From NCBI RefSeq assembly GCF_000013085.1, contig NC_007643.1, forward strand, positions 2,737,501-2,801,500: DNA of 64,000 nucleotides, given 5' to 3'. The notes under the pieces were generated by a model, which saw nothing but the letters and a program-made list of their open reading frames with translations, was not told the DNA's origin and ran no database searches. Source of the stretch: Rhodospirillum rubrum ATCC 11170 (GTDB lineage: Bacteria; Pseudomonadota; Alphaproteobacteria; Rhodospirillales; Rhodospirillaceae). Shown piece after piece: positions 54,801 through 64,000 of this stretch (position 1 is its first letter; every line of letters begins with the position of its first letter). The translations under genes were made by a program, and so were the position numbers.

Positions 54801-55416
54801 CCTCGACCACGTCATCAGCTCGGGTCGCAACGTCAATATCCTGGTGATGGATACCGAGGTCTATTCCAACACCGGGGGTCAGCAGTCCAAATCGACGCCG
54901 ATCGGCGCCTCGGCCAAGTTCTCGGTCGCCGGCAAGGCCCTGCCCAAAAAGGACCTGGGGCAGATCGCCATGGCCAACGGCCATGTCTATGTCGCCAGCA
55001 TCGCCTTTGGCGCCAGCGACAATCAGACCCTGCGGGCGCTCTCGGAAGCCGTCAGCTATGAGGGCCCGTCGCTGATCATCGCCTATAGCCACTGCATCGC
55101 CCATGGCTATGACCTGACCTGCGGCCTGTCCCAGCAGAAACTGGCGATCGAGACCGGCTATTGGCCGCTCTATCGCTTCGATCCGCGCAAGATGGGCGTC
55201 GGCCCGGCGCTGAGCCTGGATGGTGTCCAGCCCAGCCGGCCGATCGGCGACTATATGGCCAACGAGGGCCGCTTCCGCATCATCCGCGACGCCGATCCCG
55301 AGCGCTACGCCATGCTCCTTGAAGCCGCCGAGGAGAATGTCCGCTCGCGCTGGGCGTTGCTGCGCCAGCTGGCCGGGGTCGCCGACGAGCAGGAAGGCGC
55401 CCGCGCGGCGCAATAA
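51841..55416 (+). CDS. nifJ: Pyruvate:ferredoxin (flavodoxin) oxidoreductase NifJ
   Basis: The product is a 1191-residue homodimeric oxidoreductase that converts pyruvate and CoA to acetyl-CoA, CO2 and reduced ferredoxin. The N-terminal pyruvate domain reads DGNEACASVAYRVSEVAVIY and PITPSSTMGE. Two [4Fe-4S] motifs are CIQCNKCVMVC and CTGCGICVEAC, and a third cluster uses CQGCGE and later Cys residues. The thiamine-pyrophosphate region has ATGCSSIYGGNLPTSPY and GGDGWAYDIGYGGLDHV. GAAGGAGG before the ATG at 51841 fixes the start. Known roles in phototrophs include electron supply to nitrogenase and anaerobic pyruvate metabolism. An intrinsic terminator follows. Confidence 0.96.
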   Translation: MSVRKMVAIDGNEACASVAYRVSEVAVIYPITPSSTMGELSDEWSAKGLTNIWGAVPQVVEMQSEGGAAGACHGAIQTGSLGTTFTASQGLLLMIPNMYKIAGELTPFCMHVTARTLATHALSIFGDQSDVMACRQTGFAILASASVQEAHDLASVAHGASLESRIPFLHFFDGFRTSHEVNKIELMTDDDLHAMIDDDLVAAHRARALTPDTPVTRGTAQNPDTFFQAQEARNPFYDACPAIVQSYMDRLAALTGRRYGLFDYVGHPQAERVVVIMGSGAETVAETVDWLVARGEKIGVVKVRLFRPFSVDAFVAALPVSVRAIAVLDRCKESGAIGEPLYLDVVGALARAKALGLRAGIVDPAVIGGRYGLSSKEFTPAMVKAIFDELAKANPKQAFTVGIEDDVTHLSLSVDRSFRIESADIKRSVFFGLGADGTVGANKNSIKIISDSPTIHGQGYFVYDSKKSGAITISHLRFGPRPIRAPYLIDEADFIACHHFSFLDKVDVLETAAVGATLLLNSPHDKDTVWDALPRPVQQTIIDRDLKLFVIDANKVAQETGMGQRINTIMQTCFFALSGVMPRDEAIEEIKKAISKTYARKSQKVIDANFAAVDQTLSRLQSVTIPGVLTGHALPPLVSAGAPDFVRNVTAVMLAGKGDSLPVSAMPVDGTWPTETARWEKRDIAQQVCSWDADLCIQCNKCVMVCPHAALRVKAVPAEAAAALPASMNSTPYKGKDDLKGSAYVLALSPEDCTGCGICVEACPGKDKATGARSLTMHAREDVVSACKENWEIFLDLPDVARTSLRPTVKNSQFMTPLFEFSGACQGCGETPYLKLLTQMWGDRLMIANATGCSSIYGGNLPTSPYAKDANGRGPAWSNSLFEDNAEFGLGFRLALDQHRSEAKRLLGALAPQLSGVLVDGLVANAANNDEAAIAAQRERVVSLRAELGGLTGWQARALEGLADYLVEKVVWIVGGDGWAYDIGYGGLDHVISSGRNVNILVMDTEVYSNTGGQQSKSTPIGASAKFSVAGKALPKKDLGQIAMANGHVYVASIAFGASDNQTLRALSEAVSYEGPSLIIAYSHCIAHGYDLTCGLSQQKLAIETGYWPLYRFDPRKMGVGPALSLDGVQPSRPIGDYMANEGRFRIIRDADPERYAMLLEAAEENVRSRWALLRQLAGVADEQEGARAAQ

Positions 55417-55448
55417 CCCGGCGCCCCTCTTCGGCCGCTTCGCCGATG

Positions 55449-55483
55449 GCCCCGCCCCCTGTCCGGGGGGGCGGGGCTTTTTT
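55449..55483 (+). terminator. Intrinsic terminator of nifJ
   Basis: GCCCCGCCCCC (55449-55459) pairs with GGGGGCGGGGC (55467-55477) and is followed by six T residues. It lies about 30 bp after the nifJ stop. Confidence 0.85.
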
Positions 55484-55695
55484 GTGGTAACCGGGCAACG
55501 AAATGCCCTCGAATCGCCCGAAACATCCTGTAACAATTTCGACGCTTGAATCGCTTTCCCGGGCCGGGGGGAACCCCCCTGTTTCCCCTTCTCGGTCGCT
55601 TTCCGGAACGCCTTGCTTTCAAGCAACGTTAGTAACGTCGCAAGGACCCAGACGGAGGACCGGCTGGGACACCTCGGTAAAGCGGGCGAAGCCAG

Positions 55696-56889
55696 ATGAA
55701 AAGACTAGATATCCTGGATGGATTTCGGGGTTATTTCCTCGTTTTCATGATGGTCAACCACCTGACACTGCAAGGTGGGTCGATCATAAGCGTGTTGAAC
55801 CATTCTTCCCTTGGATATGTTCAGGATGCCCAGGGGTTTGTTTTCATCTCCGGGTTGATCGTTGGGCTCTATTACGCCAAAGGCTATCTCAAGGGACGCA
55901 GCCTCGAGATGGACACCAAGATCTATGCCCGGGCCGGGCTGCTCTATCGCTACAGCCTTGTGCTGCTGGGATTGCTGTTTGTGCTGCCCTTGGTGTTTCC
56001 GACCTTCGCCGCGCCCTGGGAACGCTTCTATGCCGATTTTTTCCGCGATCCTTTGACCATCGGCATGGGGGCGCTGATCTTGCTCTACCAGCCGACCTAT
56101 ATGGATATTCTGCCCCAATACATCTTGTACCTGCTGCTAACGCCCTTTCTCATCCGCCTCGCCCTTAACGGCAAAGGGGTTCAGGTGCTGGGCGGCAGCA
56201 TCGCGGTCTGGCTGCTGACCCAGATCGGCGCCCATACCCTGCTGATCACTGCCATCGAGGAGGCCGGCCAGAGCGTCGCCCCCGATTTCATCACCCGCGC
56301 CGGCTTCAATCCCATGGGCTGGCAGTTGCTCTTCGTCTCCGGTCTGGTCATCGGCGCCGGACTGACCAAGGGGACCTTGAAGATCGGCGACTGGTTCGAC
56401 GCCTCGCGCCCCGGCCCCGCCCTGACCTCGCTGGCCCTTGTCGTCTATTTCATGGTGATGCGCCTAGGCTTCACCTTCGACTACCTGCCCGACCACGTGG
56501 TCCAGGCCTTCCGGATGCTCGACCACCGGACCACCTTCAGCCTGATCTATCCGATCAACTTTTTAGCCCTGGGCTATCTGGTGACCTGGCTGATCATCTG
56601 CGGCCCCCACGCGGCCTCGCCGATCGTGCAAAAAGCCGGCTGGGTGCTCAAAGGCTTGTTCATGATGGAGTTCCTGCGCTTCCTTGGCCGCCATTCGCTG
56701 CAGGTCTACGCCTTCCATCTGGTCCTGGTCTTCGCCATGTATTTCGTTGATTTCTATACGGAGGAGTTCAACGAGGTCGCCAAGACCGGCATCGTGCTGT
56801 CGGGCGTCGCCCTGCTCGCCGTTCCGGCTTGGCTGCATGAGCAAAAGCAAAAGGCCAAAACTGCCCAAAGGGCCGCCGCCCGCACCTGA
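55696..56889 (+). CDS. OpgC-like multi-pass membrane acyltransferase
   Basis: The product is a 397-residue inner-membrane protein with about ten helices. The N-terminus DILDGFRGYFLVFMMVNHLT and QDAQGFVFISGLIVGLYYAKG match the OpgC family, whose members add succinyl groups to periplasmic glucans, and RTTFSLIYPINFLALGYL and FLGRHSLQVYAFHLVLVF match its later helices. The last ~15 residues are basic. It lies between nifJ and the convergent cbbM gene and does not obviously relate to either. Function in glucan or other envelope modification is inferred from the family. Confidence 0.82.
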   Translation: MKRLDILDGFRGYFLVFMMVNHLTLQGGSIISVLNHSSLGYVQDAQGFVFISGLIVGLYYAKGYLKGRSLEMDTKIYARAGLLYRYSLVLLGLLFVLPLVFPTFAAPWERFYADFFRDPLTIGMGALILLYQPTYMDILPQYILYLLLTPFLIRLALNGKGVQVLGGSIAVWLLTQIGAHTLLITAIEEAGQSVAPDFITRAGFNPMGWQLLFVSGLVIGAGLTKGTLKIGDWFDASRPGPALTSLALVVYFMVMRLGFTFDYLPDHVVQAFRMLDHRTTFSLIYPINFLALGYLVTWLIICGPHAASPIVQKAGWVLKGLFMMEFLRFLGRHSLQVYAFHLVLVFAMYFVDFYTEEFNEVAKTGIVLSGVALLAVPAWLHEQKQKAKTAQRAAART

Positions 56890-56932
56890 CCCGTCGAGGC
56901 CCATCTCGGGCCCCATCGAAAAAGCTCAAAAA

Positions 56933-56962
56933 AAGACGCGGAGGGGAGAGCCTCCGCGTCTT
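56933..56962 (-). terminator. Terminator of cbbM, shared with the convergent gene
   Basis: AAGACGCGGAGG (56933-56944) and CCTCCGCGTCTT (56951-56962) form a perfect 12-bp stem. On the minus strand the stem is followed by a T-run (the A-run before 56933 on the plus strand), so it is a strong terminator for cbbM. For the rightward gene the T-run is weak. Confidence 0.85.
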
Positions 56963-57006
56963 CTGCTTTGACCGGCCGTCCAACCGGGACGGCTGGTGGC
57001 AGGCGG

Positions 57007-58496
<1,490 letters not shown>

Positions 58497-58531
58497 TAAA
58501 AGATTATACGACTTTCCGTTGTCCGCGCTTT

Positions 58532-59479
58532 TCAGCCGCTGACATGACGGTTGCGGCGCGGCGGCAGGGTGCGGATGGCGTCGCTCAACAGGTCCTCGCC
58601 GCGCGCCTTGAGAAAGGCCACCATCGCCTCGGCCACCGGCAGCAGGTGCTTGCCCTCGCGGATCACCACATACCAGTCGCGCTGGATCGGCAGCCCTTCC
58701 ACATCAAGGATCACCAGCCGGCCGACCGAAAGCTCCAGGCTCATGGTGTTGCGCGACAGCAGGCTGATGCCCATGCCGGCCATCACCGCCTGCTTGATGG
58801 TCTCATTGCTCGACATCTCGATCATGCGGTGGGGCAGCACCCCATGGTCGGTCATCAGCTTTTCCATAAGGATGCGCGTGCCCGACCCCGGCTCGCGCAT
58901 CAGAAAGGTTTCCCCCGACAGATCGTGGAACGTCAGCTTGCGCCGCACCAGCGGATGATCCGACGCCGCGACCATCACCATCGGATTGGGGGCGAAGCGT
59001 TCGGCGCGCACCGCCGGCTCGGTCGGCGGCCGGCCCATGATGAACAGGTCCAGGGCGTTTTCCTGGATCATCCCCAGGATCTGCTCGCGATTGGCCACCG
59101 TCAGCCCCAGTTCAACACCGGGATAGCCGGCGGTGAACACCGAGAGCAGGCGGGGGGCGAAGTATTTGGCGGTGCTGACCACGCCGATGCGCAACGCCCC
59201 GGCGCGCTTGCCCTTCAGGGCGTCCATCGCCTTGTCGGCATCGGTCACCGCCGCCAGAATGGTCCGCACATGCCCGAGAAGAATGGTTCCGGCCTGGGTG
59301 AGCAGCAGCACCCGACCCATCTGCTCAAACAGCGGCAAGCCGGCCAGGGCCTCGATCTGCTTGATTTGCAACGACACCGCCGGCTGGGTCAGCCCCAGTT
59401 CCCGGGCGGCGTTGGAGAAGCTGAGGTGGCGGGCGACGGCGTCGAAAATCTGCATCTGCCGCAAGGTGGCGTGGCGCAT
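58532..59479 (-). CDS. cbbR: LysR-type regulator of the Calvin cycle genes
   Basis: The product is a 315-residue LysR-family transcription factor. The N-terminal winged helix-turn-helix reads SFSNAARELGLTQPAVSLQIKQIEALAGLPLFEQ. The C-terminal co-inducer domain includes VELGLTVANREQILGMIQE and REPGSGTRILMEKLMTDHG. It lies between cbbM and the divergent cbbE operon, the known arrangement in this genus, and should activate both. CbbR proteins respond to metabolites such as RuBP, ATP or NADPH; which applies here cannot be read. Confidence 0.93.
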   Translation of the reverse strand: MRHATLRQMQIFDAVARHLSFSNAARELGLTQPAVSLQIKQIEALAGLPLFEQMGRVLLLTQAGTILLGHVRTILAAVTDADKAMDALKGKRAGALRIGVVSTAKYFAPRLLSVFTAGYPGVELGLTVANREQILGMIQENALDLFIMGRPPTEPAVRAERFAPNPMVMVAASDHPLVRRKLTFHDLSGETFLMREPGSGTRILMEKLMTDHGVLPHRMIEMSSNETIKQAVMAGMGISLLSRNTMSLELSVGRLVILDVEGLPIQRDWYVVIREGKHLLPVAEAMVAFLKARGEDLLSDAIRTLPPRRNRHVSG

Positions 59480-59505
59480 GGCGGATCATTCCCCTGCCGA
59501 TTGGC

Positions 59506-59538
59506 CTATAAGGTTTAGCTTATAGACTATGCCATAAT
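59506..59538. promoter_or_regulatory. Candidate CbbR site between cbbR and cbbE
   Basis: CTATAAG-GTTTAG-CTTATAG (59506-59525) is a perfect 7-6-7 palindrome. GCCATAAT (59531-59538) directly follows and is shared with the cbbM control region. The site lies 100-130 bp upstream of the cbbE start and 27 bp before the cbbR start, which suits divergent activation and autorepression. Confidence 0.55.
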
Positions 59539-59637
59539 AACTTTGTTGTGTTTATGTGTCCGTCCCGCCAGAATTTCCATGGTGGATTTAGGGGTTCACA
59601 AGGCCCCAACCCCTCCCACCCATCAGGAGACGCCGTC

Positions 59638-60324
59638 ATGACCCGCGCCATCCGTATCGCGCCAAGCTTGTTGTCCGCGGATTTCGCCTTTCTCGGCCGC
59701 GATGCCCAAGCCATGGCCGACGGCGGAGCCGATATTTTGCACTTCGACGTCATGGACAACCACTATGTGCCCAACCTGACGGTGGGCCCGCTGGTCTGTG
59801 CCGCCCTGCGTCCGCATACCTCCTTGCCGATCGATGTCCACCTGATGACGCGGCCGGTCGATCCGCTGATCGATTCCTTCGCCGAGGCCGGGGCCGATAT
59901 GATCACCTTCCACCCGGAAGCCAGCGATCACGTCCACCGCAGCGTTCAGATGATTCGCAAGCGCGGGCTGAAGGCCGGGGTGGCGCTTAATCCGGCCTCG
60001 CCGCTCAGCCTGCTCGACCACATCCTCGAAGACCTCGACTTGGTGCTGATCATGTCGGTCAACCCGGGGTTCGGCGGCCAGAGCTTCATTCCCTCGGCCC
60101 TGCCCAAGATCGCCGCCCTGCGCAAACGGATCGACGACGCCGGCTTGCCGGTGGCGATCGAAGTCGACGGCGGGGTCAATCCCGCCAATGCCCGGGCGCT
60201 CGGCGCCGCCGGGGCCGATATCCTGGTGGCCGGTTCGGCCATCTTCGGAGCGAGTGACCGGGCCAAGGCCATCGCCTCCATCCGGGGCGCCGCGGAAAGT
60301 GGATTAGGTCAGGAAGCCGCATAA
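59638..60324 (+). CDS. cbbE: Ribulose-phosphate 3-epimerase
   Basis: The product is a 228-residue TIM-barrel enzyme that interconverts ribulose 5-phosphate and xylulose 5-phosphate in RuBP regeneration. Family motifs are [47 protein letters not shown] and [12 protein letters not shown], with the metal-binding His and Asp residues in place. AGGAG is well placed before the ATG at 59638. It is the first gene of the cbbEFPT operon; its stop directly abuts the cbbF ATG. Confidence 0.95.
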   Translation: MTRAIRIAPSLLSADFAFLGRDAQAMADGGADILHFDVMDNHYVPNLTVGPLVCAALRPHTSLPIDVHLMTRPVDPLIDSFAEAGADMITFHPEASDHVHRSVQMIRKRGLKAGVALNPASPLSLLDHILEDLDLVLIMSVNPGFGGQSFIPSALPKIAALRKRIDDAGLPVAIEVDGGVNPANARALGAAGADILVAGSAIFGASDRAKAIASIRGAAESGLGQEAA

Positions 60325-61434
60325 ATGTCCGTTCTGTCACAGGACCGTCCGCGCGAAAGGCCTCCCATGCTCGCCACCGATCGCACCACGCTTGCGCAGT
60401 TCCTTGTCGAGGAATGCCGGGGCCGCGCCGGCGATGATTCCGAGCTTCTTGGTTTGTTGCTCGACGTCGCCCAGGCCTGCAAGACCATCTCGAAGATGAC
60501 GGCGATGGGCTCGCTCGCCGGGGTTCATGGCTATAACGGCGATGTCAATCCCCAGGGCGAGAATCAGGCGCGGCTCGACCTGATGTCCAATCAGGCCTTC
60601 GTCCGCGCCACCGAACGCACCGGCCATGCCGCCGGTCTGGCCAGCGAGGAGATGGAAGAGGTTCTGGGCTTCCCCGAGTCCTACGCCCGGGGCACCTTGC
60701 TGCTGGTCTTCGATCCCCTCGACGGATCGTCCAACATCGATATCAACGGCACCGTCGGCTCGATCTTTTCGATCCTGCCGATGCCCCGCCCCGGCGAAGC
60801 CCCGCAGACCGCCGACTTCCTGCAATCGGGCCGCCAGCAGGTGGCCGCCGGCTATGCCCTTTATGGCCCCTCGACCATGTTCGTGCTGACCATCGGCTCG
60901 GGCGTTCACGGCTTCACCCTCGATCCGCTGCTTGGCGATTTCATTCTGACCCACCCGTCGATGACGGTGATCCCCGAAAGCGGCGAATTCGCCATCAACA
61001 GCTCGAACAGCCGCTTCTGGGAACCGCCGATCCGCGCCTATGTCGATGAATTGCTGGCCGGGCGCTCGGGTCCGCGGTCCAAGGATTACAACATGCGCTG
61101 GATCGCCGCCCTGGTGGCCGATGTCCACCGCATCTTGCTGCGCGGCGGCATCTATCTGTATCCCCGCGACACCAAGACCCCCGATCTGGCCGGGCGCCTG
61201 CGCCTGCTCTATGAAGCCGCCCCGGTGGCCTTTTTGATGGAACAGGCTGGCGGCCGCTGCACCACCGGCACGCGGACCATGCTCGACCTCGTGCCCGGGT
61301 CCTTGCACGAACGCGTACCGCTGATCTTCGGGTCGGCCGTGGAAGTGGAGCGGGTCGAGACCCTTTACCGCGAGCCGCAACGCCGGGAATTCGCCACGCC
61401 GTTGTTCAATCAGCGCGGCTTGTTCCGCGACTAA
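60325..61434 (+). CDS. cbbF: Fructose-1,6-bisphosphatase, class I
   Basis: The product is a 369-residue phosphatase that makes fructose 6-phosphate in the Calvin cycle (many such enzymes also act on sedoheptulose bisphosphate). The metal-binding and catalytic motif is FDPLDGSSNIDINGTVGSIFSI; other segments are ASEEMEEVL and YLYPRDTKTPDLAGRLRLLYEAAP. The start abuts the cbbE stop; an ATG at 60367 with GAAAGG upstream would give a protein 14 residues shorter and cannot be ruled out. Confidence 0.93.
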   Translation: MSVLSQDRPRERPPMLATDRTTLAQFLVEECRGRAGDDSELLGLLLDVAQACKTISKMTAMGSLAGVHGYNGDVNPQGENQARLDLMSNQAFVRATERTGHAAGLASEEMEEVLGFPESYARGTLLLVFDPLDGSSNIDINGTVGSIFSILPMPRPGEAPQTADFLQSGRQQVAAGYALYGPSTMFVLTIGSGVHGFTLDPLLGDFILTHPSMTVIPESGEFAINSSNSRFWEPPIRAYVDELLAGRSGPRSKDYNMRWIAALVADVHRILLRGGIYLYPRDTKTPDLAGRLRLLYEAAPVAFLMEQAGGRCTTGTRTMLDLVPGSLHERVPLIFGSAVEVERVETLYREPQRREFATPLFNQRGLFRD

Positions 61435-61536
61435 AGCGGCGTACCGCCGACCGGGGACGTCGGCGCTTACACCATCGTCACCAAAAAAGCGGCAGAGCGG
61501 TCAGATCACCACCGCTCGACAGGGGGAAGCACGAGT

Positions 61537-62415
61537 ATGTCGGTTAAGCATCCGATCATCGCCATCACCGGATCCTCGGGCGCGGGAACCACGTCGGTGA
61601 CCCGCACTTTTGAGCAGATCTTCCGTCGCGAAGGGGTCAACGCGGCGGTCGTCGAAGGCGACAGTTTCCACCGCAATGATCGCAAGGCCATGAAGATCGC
61701 CATGGCCGAGGCGCAGAAGGCGGGCAACGCCAATTTCAGCCACTTCGGCCCGGAAGCCAATCTGTTCGAGGAGCTTGAAACGCTGTTTCGCACCTATGGC
61801 GAAACCGGCGGCGGCCGGCGACGGCTGTATCTGCACAACGACGAGGAGGCCGCCCCCTTCGCCCAGGAGCCCGGCACCTTCACGCCCTGGGAAGACCTGC
61901 CCGAAAGCGATCTGCTGTTCTACGAGGGCCTGCACGGCGCCGTGGTGACCGATACGGTCGATGTCGCCCAGCACGCCGACCTCAAGATCGGCGTCGTGCC
62001 GGTGATCAATGTCGAATGGATCCAGAAGCTCCATCGCGATCGCGCCGCCCGCGGCTATAGCACCGAGGCGGTGACCGACACCATTTTGCGGCGCATGCCC
62101 GATTACGTTCACTACATCTGTCCGCAGTTCACCCGCACCGATGTGAATTTCCAGCGCGTGCCCTTGGTCGACACCTCCAATCCCTTCGTCGCCCGCCATG
62201 TGCCCTCGGCCGATGAAAGCTTCGTCGTCATCCGCTTCCGCGACCCCAAGGGCATCGATTTTCCCTATCTGCTCAACATGCTCAACGACAGCTTCATGTC
62301 GCGCCCCAACACCATCGTCGTACCGGGCGGCAAGATGGAACTGTCGATGCAACTGATCTTCACCCCCTTCATCTGGCGGTTCATGGACAAGCGGGCCCGC
62401 GCCCTCGGGCGCTGA
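61537..62415 (+). CDS. cbbP: Phosphoribulokinase
   Basis: The product is a 292-residue kinase of the proteobacterial type that makes RuBP from ribulose 5-phosphate and ATP. The P-loop variant is [14 protein letters not shown] (about residues 12-25), with [11 protein letters not shown], the [17 protein letters not shown] Walker B region and the [25 protein letters not shown] segment following. Length fits the octameric, NADH-activated bacterial form. A gap of about 100 bp separates it from cbbF; AGGGGGAAG is upstream of the ATG. Confidence 0.95.
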   Translation: MSVKHPIIAITGSSGAGTTSVTRTFEQIFRREGVNAAVVEGDSFHRNDRKAMKIAMAEAQKAGNANFSHFGPEANLFEELETLFRTYGETGGGRRRLYLHNDEEAAPFAQEPGTFTPWEDLPESDLLFYEGLHGAVVTDTVDVAQHADLKIGVVPVINVEWIQKLHRDRAARGYSTEAVTDTILRRMPDYVHYICPQFTRTDVNFQRVPLVDTSNPFVARHVPSADESFVVIRFRDPKGIDFPYLLNMLNDSFMSRPNTIVVPGGKMELSMQLIFTPFIWRFMDKRARALGR

Positions 62416-62476
62416 CGCCCAAGTCCTGTCAAGAAAACCGCCCAACAAAACCACAAGGATCCCGGGAGAGTTTCCG

Positions 62477-64000
62477 ATGACCGTCACCACCGCCGCCCCG
62501 CCGCCCCGCGCCGACCACGGTGATCCCCAGATCGCCGAACGGGCGGCCACCGCCATTCGCATGCTTGCCGCCGATGCCGTGGAAAAGGCCAAATCCGGCC
62601 ATCCCGGCGCGCCGCTGGGCATGGCCGATATCGCGGTGGCGCTATGGGGCGTCAACGGTGGCGGCGTGGTCCATCACAATCCGGCCAATCCCTCCTGGCC
62701 CGACCGCGACCGGGTGGTGCTGTCGAACGGCCATGCCTCGATGCTGCTCTACGCCCTGCTCCATCTGACCGGCTATGACCTGAGCGCCGCCGATCTGGCC
62801 GCCTTCCGCCAGTTCGGCAGCCGCACCCCGGGCCATCCCGAGGTCGACCAGACCCCGGGGGTTGAAACCACCACCGGGCCGCTCGGCCAGGGGCTGGCCA
62901 ATGGCGTCGGCTTCGCCTTGGCCGAGAAGATTTTGGCCGAGACCTTCAATCGTCCCGACCATGCCATCGTCGACCATCACACCTGGGTGCTGCTTGGCGA
63001 TGGCTGCCTGATGGAAGGGATCAGCCACGAGGTCGCGTCCCTGGCCGGTCGCCTGGGCCTGGGCAAGCTGATCTGCCTTTATGACGACAACGGCATCTCG
63101 ATCGATGGCGCGGTCGAGGGCTGGTTCAGCGACGATACTCCGGCGCGCTTCCGCGCCTATGGCTGGCAGGTGATCGAAGGCGTCGACGGCCACGAGATCT
63201 CGGCCGTGTCCCTCGCCCTGACCGAGGCCAAGGCCGACGCCCTGCGCCCCACCCTGATCTGCTGCCGCACGGTGATCGGCCAGGGCGCGCCGACCAAGGC
63301 CGGCGGCCACGATGTCCACGGCGCGCCGCTGGGCGCGGCCGAAATCGCCGCCATGCGCGAAAGCCTGAACTGGCCCTATGCGCCCTTCGAGGTGCCCGAG
63401 GATATCCGCGCCGCCTGTGACGCCCGCCCGGCCGGCGCGGCGCTGGAAGCGGCATGGCGCGCACGCTTCGCGGCTTACCAAAGCGCCTATCCCGAGCTTG
63501 CCGCCGAGTTCGAGCGGCGGCTGGCGAGCACCTTCCCCGCCGATTTCGCCCAGACCGAAGAGGCGCTGTTTGCCGATCTGATCGCCGCGGGAACCGTCGC
63601 CAGCCGCAAGGCCAGCCAGCTCGCCATCCGCCGGCTGGCCCCGGCCCTGCCCGAGCTGCTGGGCGCCTCGGCCGATCTCACCGGGTCGAACCTCACCGAC
63701 TGGCCGGGGGCGGCGCGCATCAACGACGGTCCGGCCGGGCGCTATCTGTCGGCGGGCGTGCGCGAGTTCGGCATGGCCGCCGTTCTCAACGGCATGGCCT
63801 TGCATGGCGGCTTCATTCCCTTTGGCGGCACCTTCCTGGTGTTTTCCGATTATTCGCGCAACGCCATTCGTCTGGCCGCCCTGATGCGCCGGAGGGTCAT
63901 CCATATTCTCACCCATGATTCCATCGGCCTGGGCGAGGATGGGCCGACCCATCAGCCGGTCGAACACGCCGCCTCGCTGCGCCTGATCCCCAATCTGGCC
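62477..64000 (+). CDS. cbbT: Transketolase, cut by the window end
   Basis: The first 508 codons of a transketolase lie in the window without a stop. This thiamine-diphosphate enzyme shuttles two-carbon units in RuBP regeneration. Motifs are [39 protein letters not shown], the ThDP/Mg2+ motif [10 protein letters not shown] followed by [12 protein letters not shown], and [18 protein letters not shown] near the end. GGGAGAG precedes the ATG at 62477. Transketolases are about 660-680 residues, so roughly the last quarter is missing beyond 64000. Confidence 0.95.
   Translation, partial: MTVTTAAPPPRADHGDPQIAERAATAIRMLAADAVEKAKSGHPGAPLGMADIAVALWGVNGGGVVHHNPANPSWPDRDRVVLSNGHASMLLYALLHLTGYDLSAADLAAFRQFGSRTPGHPEVDQTPGVETTTGPLGQGLANGVGFALAEKILAETFNRPDHAIVDHHTWVLLGDGCLMEGISHEVASLAGRLGLGKLICLYDDNGISIDGAVEGWFSDDTPARFRAYGWQVIEGVDGHEISAVSLALTEAKADALRPTLICCRTVIGQGAPTKAGGHDVHGAPLGAAEIAAMRESLNWPYAPFEVPEDIRAACDARPAGAALEAAWRARFAAYQSAYPELAAEFERRLASTFPADFAQTEEALFADLIAAGTVASRKASQLAIRRLAPALPELLGASADLTGSNLTDWPGAARINDGPAGRYLSAGVREFGMAAVLNGMALHGGFIPFGGTFLVFSDYSRNAIRLAALMRRRVIHILTHDSIGLGEDGPTHQPVEHAASLRLIPNLA

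Noticed and set aside
51679-55626. A 1315-codon open frame antisense to nifJ.
   Set aside because: It mirrors the nifJ coding region, shows low-complexity Gly/Ala/Arg/Gln-rich sequence without domains, and is an effect of GC-rich codon bias.
58503-58508. A TATAAT hexamer on the minus strand upstream of cbbM as its -10 box.
   Set aside because: No -35 box is present at a suitable distance, and the candidate activator motifs would lie downstream of it. It may still be used, but I do not call it.

Overview
The window is GC-rich alphaproteobacterial chromosome. A 466-residue form II RuBisCO gene (cbbM) beside a divergently arranged cbbR and cbbEFPT cluster, with nifJ (pyruvate:ferredoxin oxidoreductase) nearby, points to a purple non-sulfur phototroph. 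The RuBisCO sequence matches my memory of Rhodospirillum rubrum, so I read this as R. rubrum or a very close relative. I found no rRNA, tRNA, CRISPR array, insertion sequence or prophage.

Layout. 1-616: non-coding, with two decayed repeat copies. 617-4367: TPR/SPOR lipoprotein, CYTH-CHAD protein and a small DUF4169 protein. 4795-10624: dppABCDF-type peptide ABC operon with a terminator hairpin between the binding-protein gene and the permease genes. 10641-17242 (minus strand): a 1560-residue CHASE/PAS hybrid kinase, msrA, an EEP-family hydrolase and hspQ. 17429-26855: hrpB, a chemoreceptor, a receiver protein, a PAS/degenerate-GGDEF protein, a PQQ-type sugar dehydrogenase, a GNAT acetyltransferase and an FAD/NAD(P) oxidoreductase. 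27025-31504: first FecI-FecR-TonB receptor system with a small lipoprotein. 31604-32898: ParDE-like toxin-antitoxin pair and a PAS protein. 33253-39498: a block bounded by two inverted copies of a CTAG-ended palindromic repeat, holding a ferritin-like protein, an MFS transporter, a lipocalin and the yehYXW part of an osmF-yehYXW osmoprotectant importer; osmF lies just outside. 40547-51263 (minus strand): second FecI-FecR pair, a TonB receptor and an eight-gene tail. 51841-64000: nifJ, an OpgC-like membrane protein, then the Calvin cycle cluster cbbM, cbbR < > cbbE, cbbF, cbbP, cbbT (cut by the window end).

The main biological point is the 41035-51263 cluster. Its tail (PepSY membrane protein, three small membrane or periplasmic proteins, ZnuA-like binding protein, ATPase, permease, second binding protein) follows, gene for gene, the fpvGHJK-fpvCDEF order known from the Pseudomonas pyoverdine system, where iron is reduced and released from the siderophore in the periplasm and then imported as free metal. 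Here it is headed by its own TonB receptor and FecIR pair in a photosynthetic alphaproteobacterium, which suggests a xenosiderophore uptake and reductive-release pathway. A 17-bp palindrome (ATGCGA-N5-TCGCAT) lies before the receptor, and variants lie before both FecI-type sigma genes, suggesting one shared iron-responsive regulator.

Other regulatory structure: a 10-bp hairpin just upstream of the cbbM ribosome binding site; CCATAA(G/T) motifs shared by both cbb control regions; a palindrome whose CTAG ends supply the stop codons of two convergent genes; and a 7-5-7 operator before the parD-like gene.
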